DNA of 28,610 bases from Phoronis ovalis (Eukaryota; Phoronida; Phoronidae): NCBI GenBank assembly GCA_028565635.1, contig JAOXYB010037839.1, forward strand, positions 1 through 28,610, in the 5' to 3' direction. The position numbers and the translations under genes are program-made. The notes below the pieces were generated by a model that ran no database searches, was not told where the DNA came from, and worked only from the letters and a program-made list of their open reading frames with translations. Positions 20,173-28,610 of this stretch are shown here, in pieces. The stretch's first letter is position 1. Each line of letters begins with the position of its first letter.

Positions 20173-22130
20173 CACATTTAATTGCAATAACAAGAATTAT
20201 GTTAATACGTCGTAACTGATACTATAACTTATATAACAGTCGGGATATATTTTTGTAAGGATTATGGATTATATCTAATCTCCCGGGTTTCCAGCGGAGT
20301 TGCTAAATGGCACCTAATTATTGATTGGTAATTAAGGAGTATCAAAATACCCGTTGCACAAACTAGTCTAGACAAATTAGAGTAATTTCATTATGAATTA
20401 TTTCATTTTTAAATACTATAAACAAAGATAAATGGATTCATTGAATTGTTAAATATCCAATGATATTCTTAAAGCATTGCGTATTTCAGTGTATATGTCA
20501 TATTAAGTGGAATTTATAACTATTCAAAATGATCGACCGTTTCCGTAAAACTTAAGGATTATCTACTATAGATTTAAACAAAGATCTCAGATTTGTTCCC
20601 ATTCAAATGTTGTAGTTGTGATTTTTCTTTATGGATGATTTAGATGACAGAATCAAATGACCTAAGCATCCGAGGGATTCTAGGCTAAACAGTGCTATGA
20701 AGCAAATTTGTTAAATGCCAATCTTACAGCAGTAAAGTTGTCAATAATAATGGGTATATACGGTTGTGAATCTATACTTGACTTTTTTGAACAAAACATT
20801 AGAAGCGAGGCAACACAGTATCAAATTCTTTTTTGTATAGTGTTGATTATAACTAACAATCCAGCCCATGTTAATTTGAGCTGCATTTAACGGTGTAGTC
20901 TGCAATTTTTCAAAACTAATGCTCTTTTTCGAAAAAAATTATTTTAATTTTTTTTATTCATCCCTTTAATTTAAGATTAAAAAAAAATAGTAATATAATT
21001 TATTTGGCTAGGCACCTAGCTATACATACACGTTGATAACATCCCCAAGATGCCCGGTGCATGCCTAACACCTTCAGATTCACTTTCTATGAAGTTACAG
21101 ATATTACAGCGTACATAATTTTCTCGCTTTATGTAAGTTTTCCACACGAGCGTTTTACACAACTTTAAAAAAGTATATTTAAAAAAATAGGTGATTTTAG
21201 AAATAGTACTTACATTATTTTAAAGGCGTTATAGAAATCCTTTTGTCCATGGAAATTCTGCAGTAGATGCATAAAATTCAAAAAAATTAGTACTCATTTA
21301 GTTTCGCTAAGAATAAAAACGTAAACCGTAGTGTTCGTATCAATTTACAATAGATTTTAGTTTCCTGCTTTAACGTTAATATTACAAGGTTTGGCAATTT
21401 AATTTCAGTGATGACCTATTGATGTGGTAATGATGAGAGTTTTACTGCTTGCATACGCAACAGACAAAATGCCTTCTAACTTACCATCCTTTATCTTAAT
21501 TTACACATGTGTGCATATATATATTTGTGCACATTTTATCTTAGCTCGTTCAGACGCAATCAAACTAACAAGTGGAAATTATAGGTTAGGCTATCATATG
21601 AAATACTTAAGTTTATTACTGTCTAGAAATTGGTATTTAATGCACTTTTATTATTTTCGGATAATGAAGAATAATCCTCGTTATAATCTATGAAAGGTTA
21701 ATGACGTAGTTTTCGCCATTGTCTTTCGCACTTGAATTCTTTCTTCAAAACAAAACTAAAAACAACTGCCATGATTTAAAGAACGTAAATCTCAATAAAT
21801 CGTGATTGTTTGTTTTATAATTTATAATAAGAAATCATTTTGTATTTATGGTAATTATGACGTAATAAGGATATATGTATTATTTATTCACCTTTCATTT
21901 TCGTTTTTAAGTTGAGTTAATTGACAGTATGGCATAGACGTTGGATTGCTTTTAATTACCAGGTCGATTAGCGTTTTCCTGATGTAACAGAAGACATCTT
22001 ACTCGCAGAAGAAGCAGGATTTATTTTATAATTAGCAGCTCTGATGAACAGAAATTCTTTGACCAATATTATTGTGCAACAAAACCATAGCAAAAACACC
22101 TTGTCACTCGTCTTCGAACAGAGGCCACAG

Positions 22131-22712
22131 ATGGAGGGTTTCTGTTTATATACCGTTCTTGTGATTATTGGAATAACCCAATTTTCCAATGGCGTAGAAA
22201 TGACCATAAATGACGAAGCGACAAGAGTGGTTGTAAAAACTCCATACTGTCAACAACCGACTTCCCAAGTACTGAAACGCCGAATGGGAAAAGAATTTAT
22301 TGCTGACAAAATGTCTGAAGAATTTCCTCATCAACATCACCATCATTATCACAGAGAATATAGCCATCTACGGGAACTCTTGCTGAAAAATTTGTCTAAA
22401 ATTTATTTCACATATCGATTAAAGCCTAAAAATAAAAGAAATGCAGCGAATATCTGGGAATGTAAATTAGAAGTTATATGGGAAAGGATGCCAGAGGGAA
22501 CATTTCCCCCTTATATCCAATCTGGTCGTTGCAGAAATTCTGCCTGTGGATTTGGAACACATCGATGCGTGCCTAATCGATATCTGGTAAAAGTTATGAA
22601 ACGACAGTCCGGTGCCTGTGTACCTGTTCCAACAATTGGTAGCGACCCAACGTACGAAGAAGTGTGGTCATTTGAGAGACATACTGTTGTATCAAGTTGT
22701 AGTTGTACTTGA
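22131..22712 (+). CDS. Secreted Trunk/PTTH-like cystine-knot ligand, 193 aa, single coding exon
   Basis: Starting at the ATG at 22131 gives MEGFCLYTVLVIIGITQFSN, a good signal peptide cleaved near residue 21. The frame opens further upstream (ATG at 22044), but those 29 residues would bury the signal, so I prefer 22131. Eight cysteines follow, at 40, 111, 134, 139, 146, 163, 190 and 192. The WEC, GRC-x4-C-x6-C, VKV-[ML]-[KR]-R and final C-x-C pattern is that of Trunk and prothoracicotropic hormone, the arthropod ligands of the receptor tyrosine kinase Torso; Noggin and Spaetzle fit less well. Basic sites at 49-51 (KRR) and 100-103 (KNKR) precede the knot and could be processed, as the family is made as a precursor. 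A His-rich stretch (67-74) and an N-glycosylation site (Asn87) lie in the pro-part. It lies 3.4 kb downstream of the mesothelin-like gene. Confidence 0.75.
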   Translation: MEGFCLYTVLVIIGITQFSNGVEMTINDEATRVVVKTPYCQQPTSQVLKRRMGKEFIADKMSEEFPHQHHHHYHREYSHLRELLLKNLSKIYFTYRLKPKNKRNAANIWECKLEVIWERMPEGTFPPYIQSGRCRNSACGFGTHRCVPNRYLVKVMKRQSGACVPVPTIGSDPTYEEVWSFERHTVVSSCSCT

Positions 22713-25125
22713 CCTTAAAGAACGAAAAAATATGCTTATCATAATTGTGGGTCATACATGCAAGGTAACAACGCCAAATTACTGTATAATGGATCCGTTT
22801 TTATTAATCGTGTTGCATACTGTTTAGCGCTGTGTACGCAAACTGATAGTTTTGTTTCAGTATTCTGAAATTTACGTGTAGATTGGTACACAAGATACAA
22901 GCGTTTAATCGTCCATTATCGTTATGTTGTATGACATTCTGTATCATATTTTAATGAATGTCATGCAACATTGATGCCTCTAGACTATAAACAGTACAAA
23001 GTTGTCGAACAATTACAAATTTATGAAAATCAGAATTGCAAAAAACGTAATCTGGACGATGTTGGAAAATCGCTGCAAATTTACTATATAAATCATTAAA
23101 GATTTTCGATGATGGAATATTTATGTCATGTCCGTCTAACTGTAGCATATATTTAACGTTATCACTCCTTTTCTTTCAGTACATTTTTTATTTCTTACTG
23201 TTTATCTGAATTTATGTCATCCCATGTATCCTTTTTTTATAGTTGTACGTAAACGCCTATAATGGCAATAGAACCTTAACCACAGAACATTTAAACGGCG
23301 ATTATATGTATAAATTAAAAGATATATATGCTACTTGTTTAGGGTTAAATTCTATTGTTACTTATGATTGTTACGTACTGTTTCTTGTATTTTGCATGCA
23401 GCGAAGAATGTGAAATTCGTAACATATCCAAATATGTTTGATAACTTTAGAATAAGATAATTTAAACATTCAAATATTTAAAAAATATGTTTTCATAAAT
23501 GACTTGTAGTGAAACCAATCGTACTAGAAATACTGAATAATTTAGTGCAAATTTTTATAATTTTTGAATTTTAAAACATTAGTTAATAGCTTCAAGTTAT
23601 TTTTAATTGGAATGAATTAGGGTAAAAAATTGTTATAAAAATTAATTGATCATCGCTCGAACTGATAGAGCGATAGTTTCACTAGAAAAACCTTGCCGTC
23701 ACTAATTTTATTAAGTTCCTTTCAGGACCCAAACAATTAACAGATATACATTTTAAACACCCTTCTCAAACTGGAGCCTAATTAGGCAGCTATCATTTAT
23801 TATACAAAATTACAAACGTGTTTTCCCATTTTACTGAAGCGATGATCAAAAATGCCAAATTTAACAATATTAAAAAATTGAGAAATAGCCAAAAATACAT
23901 TTGACATGGTAACTGGCTTTCTGTAAAATTCACTGCCGAGATCCTACAACAATTTCAAAATGTTTACACTTCAAACTATTTATCCTCGTTTCTTTCTTCT
24001 TGCTTAAATTTGAATTAATTTATTTCCTTCCTTCCTGAAAAAAACGGCCCTATATACATTTTAGTAATAGATAAGCTGGCCCTTAATGCATTAAACACAG
24101 AATGTGTACGCTTCAAGCATGGTTATCAAGTACTGGCACATGTTGGTCCATTTAAAATTTGTTTACGACATCAGATATGGTTTGTTTGCATGTTTTTTAT
24201 ATCGTGGATTTGTTTTCTTGAAATCGTGATTGAATTTATTTTTCCTCTAGTTTCGTGTCGTATTCTTTAAGATTCTAAAGTTTTCCACATGTATTTTGTG
24301 AGGTCAGAAGTGAGTTCATGTATCTTATTTCTTCCGTTTAGTTCTACATTTTTCTTTAATCCAGTCAGTTTAATAGTAAATCGGAATGGCTTTATTCAGT
24401 TTTTGTATACTACATTTATTAAGCCACCACATGTATTTGTTCTATTGTTTATTGATACAGCATGCAACTATAAGTATTGTAAATTTACTAAGAAATAAGT
24501 TGGGATTGTCTAGAAATAGACACTCACATATATAATGGCATTGAAATAGGACGTCGATCAGGTGACGAGAAATTAAAGTATATAATAAATTCTATAGCAA
24601 CGGTTTAATAGTTATACTTTACACGATGTATGTGTTAATATACAGCATCTACATGTATGGTACAAGCACACAATTAATTTGCTCATCCACTTAAATGGTA
24701 GTAAATAAACGTTTCTATAATATCAGTATTTTTATTATGCAGGATTACCCACATCTCATCATTTTTTGATAAAAACGGGCGTTTTCAAACTTAGATTTCC
24801 ATCATTTTAACTAAAATTACACCCAGTTTTAAATAAAAGTGATCCACACGGCCATTCCTAAAGAGGAAGTGAGGAAAACGGGAAAAATTGCACATTAATA
24901 CAATTGGGACTATTTTTTGGAGGTATCATGGAATGGTGCAATTATGCCGTATATTATTACAAAACAAATCCAGTTATTTCACATGAATCTGACTAACAAG
25001 CACCTTGTCGGGATATTTTTGAGCATGTGCTTTCATTCTATTTGGAAAAAAAAACAAGAAACATAAAATATGGTCACAATTGAGAAAAAAAATTCAATAT
25101 TTGTGGCCGACACTGAACACTGAAA

Positions 25126-25380
25126 ATGTTCAGTTTACAGCCATCAGATACTTTAGAAGACCGCAAAAGACTCCTGCCCCTATTACAGGGAGAACTATTG
25201 CGATTCCTTAGCAGGCTAGAAGGGAAGAGCTATCGCAGCCCTCTGAAAACAAAGCCATTGCGGCTCCTTCAAGAAATCTTCAGCGTGGTATACATATTTG
25301 GTCTGATGACCGCAGCTATAAGCCAGAAACCGGTCCTGGGATAGTATAGGCCAACTTCCCCACCTCCTCTCAGACCGCTC
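25126..25380. other. GC-richer block of unknown nature
   Basis: This block stands out from its AT-rich surroundings. A 72-codon open frame (25126-25344, Leu/Arg-rich) lies in it but has no signal, domain or splice context that I recognise. Short related words recur in it: CTATTGCGATTCC, CTATCGCAGCCC, CCATTGCGGCTCC and CCGCAGCTATA, the last one inverted. This suggests a degraded repeat rather than a gene. Confidence 0.3.
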
Positions 25381-25749
25381 CACTACATGAATGAAGAATA
25401 TATTTTTTTATTTAAAATAAAAAATCAACAAGTACACATCAACAAATATCTGCACCAGTATAATATAAAACCCCAATTAAAGAACCAAATAGATCTACTA
25501 ATCCCACAGACCTATTGTTCTTTAGAGTTACACACACCGCACTCATTAATGCATAAAGTTTCTATTTCCTTAGTGTTGAGCGTTGGCTGGTTTAGCATAT
25601 TTAGTTAGATTACCACCCTCTCATTATTAGTATTTAAGGCAGAGGCAACGCAGTTTGAATCTGCAAGATCCTATTTCTGCCATATTGCCGAAAGTATGTT
25701 CAAACAGGTGGGAAAATAAACAGATGAAAGAAGGGCCCGGAAGAAAGGC

Positions 25750-25995
25750 TATGATTGGCCGATATATAACGCGTTATAAATTACTTGTTACGTGCTCCAA
25801 TTCCTGCTTTCTGCTTGGTCGAATTTTAACGCGTAGTAAATAGAATTATAACGCGTAATAAATAGAATTATTACGCTTATAATAATGTACCACGTGTGCT
25901 ATTTTGAGCTCCCTGATTGGTCCATTTATAACGCGTAATAAATATTTATTATTACCCGTCAAAAATCATTTTTACGCGTTATAAGTAGAAGTTGT
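25750..25995. repeat. Cluster of ACGCGT-centred repeats in both orientations
   Basis: At least five copies of TWACGCGTWRTAA-like words occur: ATAACGCGTTATAAAT (25766), TTAACGCGTAGTAAATAG (25826), ATAACGCGTAATAAATAG (25848), ATAACGCGTAATAAATA (25928) and TTTACGCGTTATAAG (25971, opposite orientation). Degenerate forms are TTATTACGCTTATAA and ATTATTACCCGTC. Three are preceded by a TTGG-containing segment (ATTGGCCGAT, CTTGGTCGAA, ATTGGTCCAT), so the longer unit is TTGGNC followed by about 8 bases and TAACGCGT. Confidence 0.75.
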
Positions 25996-28610
25996 GACCC
26001 CGATGGCTTTCCATAGTCTTGAAGGTTTCGAGATGATGAAAACAGAATTGTTGTTTAATATTTGGTAGTCAATCATTATTATTACACCAAAATATACAAT
26101 GCCTAATCTAGTGATTTTATTCATCATGAACTACTCCAAAAATTACCATGCGTGCCGCATGGGAGGTAAATGGTATTGATATTATAAATGTGCACGGTTG
26201 CCTGTCTGTGTTGTACAATGTTATCTTAAAGTACTTTAAGAACAGCCTCTTAGGGTAACAATATATATGTACTCATGGGCAAGAATCTTTTAAGATTAAA
26301 AGTTTTAATGTAAACTAAATCGAACATTTTTTAACTGAAAACAACTGAAACATAAATATCGTCATCGTACAGGTACAAGTACATTTACTAAGTTAATGGA
26401 TATTATAAAGGCATAAACATATGACAGAATGTTCGCTAACTTTAAGAACCATTATGTGTCATGTCATTAAACTCTACAAAGTAATTAAATACGTCTAAAC
26501 ATAAATGTTCAAAGTATTACTATATCAAATCTTGTTCTTTGAGATCAATGGACTCGGTTGGATCGATTTTAAAATAGTCGTTTTACTAACAAAATAAATT
26601 GACAATTAATATAATTTACTCAAGAGTTTTTCATAATATATTTAAGGTAAAAGAAATTGTTTCCCTGTTTACATTGTCTACATTTGGACAGCGAAAAAGT
26701 GTAGCAAATGTCTTAAGCGATTTGTAAAACATGTAAATGTCTAGTACAAGCAGACTGGAGAGCATAGTTCCTTTTATCACATAATGCTCGCTGTGAGCAT
26801 TATCAAAGCTAGCGTATACGACAACATGAAACCATACTTCAAATTTTGGCAAAATGTATGACAATGAAGCATTTTTTGCAATATTTCATAATACAAGCAT
26901 TTTATCTCATTGATTATTTGTTCATTATTATGGTTGAAATCGGAGCTAAAACCGAAATATGGGTACATAACTATACCAAGTGTATTTTATTATGTAAAAC
27001 GTTATTTGTATATTTGCATAAATAATGTGTTGGCGTCCTCAAGTAGTTTTGTGTTTAGCTGTAGCGACACTACTATAGATAAAAGTTTCTCTATATGTAA
27101 ATAAATGTATTATTATAATATACCCATACATCTATAGTGTACAGTTTAATTTCTCTACATTATTTATAATGAACTAATACAAAGCACATGAATGACAGTA
27201 CAAAGGTAGTTTGTAAAACACAAATAACGGTGTTAATATATTCAAAAACTGCTAATTCTTCAGTAAAGCAATTTCGAAATAACGTGTGTTATACGCATAA
27301 ACATTTTCTGAAAGGGAAATGGGGTGACACAAAATCACAGCACAGAATCACATGAACGAATTTAACAGTAATTACTGGTAGTTAATTGGAGCTGTGCATT
27401 ATTGCATGCCATTTCTGGATTGTTTGGTTGAGCAAGAGCATTTGCGCCAAACACAATGATTGTTCCTAAATTTTGTTTGCCACTGATGTTGTTCATAGAC
27501 TGTATTATCTATTAAAAGTGGTACATTATACATTGAATGAAATTAAAACTGTACAAAATAAAAAAAGACGCCTGCTCGGAAGTCGATTCAAAATATCACA
27601 AAAATTAAAAAGATTTTTACCAATATTCTCCCCAAAATTTGTTTCTGTGATCAGAAATAAATCGCTTACTTCTGGTCACCCTGTACATCTGTTACGAGGC
27701 GAAAATTAACTTTATTTTAATAAGGAACTTAAGTATCTCGGCTATAAAACCAAATGTTAGTTTAATATCAATATTTTAGCTATATGTGGTCAACTACGTA
27801 AAACATAAATCCGACTTGATACATCACACATATAAGCACAAAAGATAGGCGTTGATCATCTCTGGTTATTAGGTCAATGACTTTTATATTTGTATCCTGG
27901 TTAAATTCCTATTGAAATTTAAATGTTGTGTATTGGTGATAAATCCTTTCGGCAATCATATAGAGAACATTTTCAAGGTAACGCGCGTTTGTTTATAAAT
28001 GACAGGGGGTAAAATAGAAGATTATTCAATATATTCTAAACGTTACAAAGACACGACGCGAAATGGTAAGTTCTTTCTGCTTTATGGTGCACCTAAAGCG
28101 AACTTGCATAATTTCATGTGAATTTATTTTCCTTCAACCGTTTTCAATTCATTTCATACTTGTTCATGCAAACAAAAACAATTTTTCCTTGTTTTTTGAA
28201 AGCAAGATGTACAAGTGAATGTCAGAATAGTTTATTTCTCTGCTGAAAAGTTGAAAAGTAGCCATAAAAAACAGTGCGAATTCTCGAAACGGGTAACATT
28301 TAAATGACTTAAGTTTAAATCCTTTAAATAGTAGCAAAATGACGAACAATTTATATCTACCTGGGTGTTTCTTCCGGCTGCTATAATTTATTTTTTTTAA
28401 CAAACACTTAAAAAATTACAAAAAGGCGTTCTAGATAGATTATTTGTTAATGGGTAACGCTGAAAAAGCATGAAAAACTAATTAGCTATCATAAACGTCG
28501 ACTGAATTGAACGTATTTTTCACTGTAGAAATAATGCTTACAGTAAATCAGAAGAAATGGCATCAGTTATTCATATGTATAATAGGTTATTGCGGCTAGT
28601 CTGACATGAA

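Larger units (their letters stand above)
18725..22130. other. Intergenic stretch, no gene recognised
   Basis: AT-rich sequence with 3' UTR of the upstream gene at its start and, presumably, the promoter or a 5' non-coding exon of the Trunk-like gene at its end. Short open frames (for example 20708-20890 and 21424-21693) have no recognisable domains and ordinary intergenic composition. A 22-bp direct duplication is at 20129-20172. TTAATTACCAG at 21952-21962 could be a splice acceptor for a 5' UTR exon of the next gene. Confidence 0.45.
22713..28610. other. Gene-poor flanking region
   Basis: About 5.9 kb of mostly AT-rich sequence with no open frame that I can assign. ATTAAA at 23095-23100 is a possible but distant poly(A) signal for the Trunk-like gene. 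GC-richer or repetitive patches at 25126-25380 and 25750-25995 are listed separately. At 28065 the text AAATG|GTAAGT resembles a splice donor and could be the end of a 5' exon of a gene that continues beyond the window, but nothing else supports it. Confidence 0.45.

Noticed and set aside
22044-22130. Upstream ATG extending the Trunk-like protein by 29 residues
   Set aside because: It would place a polar segment before a clear signal peptide; the ATG at 22131 starts directly with that signal.
1-28610. CRISPR array, bacterial operon or phage system
   Set aside because: Clear spliced animal gene structure, no regular spacer/repeat pattern, and no prokaryotic gene arrangement.

Overview
The window looks like animal nuclear DNA: AT-rich, with short exons bounded by GT-AG introns and large gene-poor stretches full of small repeats. 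The two recognisable genes (a mesothelin/otoancorin/stereocilin-superfamily surface protein and a Trunk/PTTH-type cystine-knot ligand) suit an invertebrate. Given the genome texture, a lophotrochozoan such as a mollusc is my best guess, but the sequence does not prove it.

Region 1 (1-18724, + strand) is filled by one long multi-exon gene that is open at its 5' end. I reconstructed 21 consecutive exons (1067 to 18724) whose reading phases agree at all 20 junctions, giving 1498 residues and a stop codon. The predicted protein is a cysteine-rich, helical-repeat extracellular protein. It has a furin-type cleavage site (RQRR|E), a mesothelin-like C-terminal core, a very long Thr/Pro/Ala mucin stalk, a Gln/Thr/Asn-rich linker, an RGDS motif and a terminal hydrophobic tail typical of GPI-anchored proteins. 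The order (helical precursor, furin site, mesothelin core, GPI tail) matches that of vertebrate mesothelin, with a mucin stalk added. The signal-peptide exon must lie upstream of the window or has been missed in bases 1-1066.

The introns of this gene carry repeats: a foldback/MITE-like element in intron 2, two tandem arrays, and a cluster of related inverted-repeat elements in the 2.6-kb intron 15.

Region 2 (18725-22130) is intergenic, with a plausible polyadenylation signal near its start. Region 3 (22131-22712, + strand) is a single-exon secreted protein of 193 aa with a Trunk/PTTH-like cysteine pattern. Region 4 (22713-28610) has no gene I can support. It contains a cluster of ACGCGT-centred repeats near 25.75-26.0 kb and a slightly GC-richer block near 25.1-25.4 kb. 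Nothing indicates that the two genes act together beyond shared strand and proximity.
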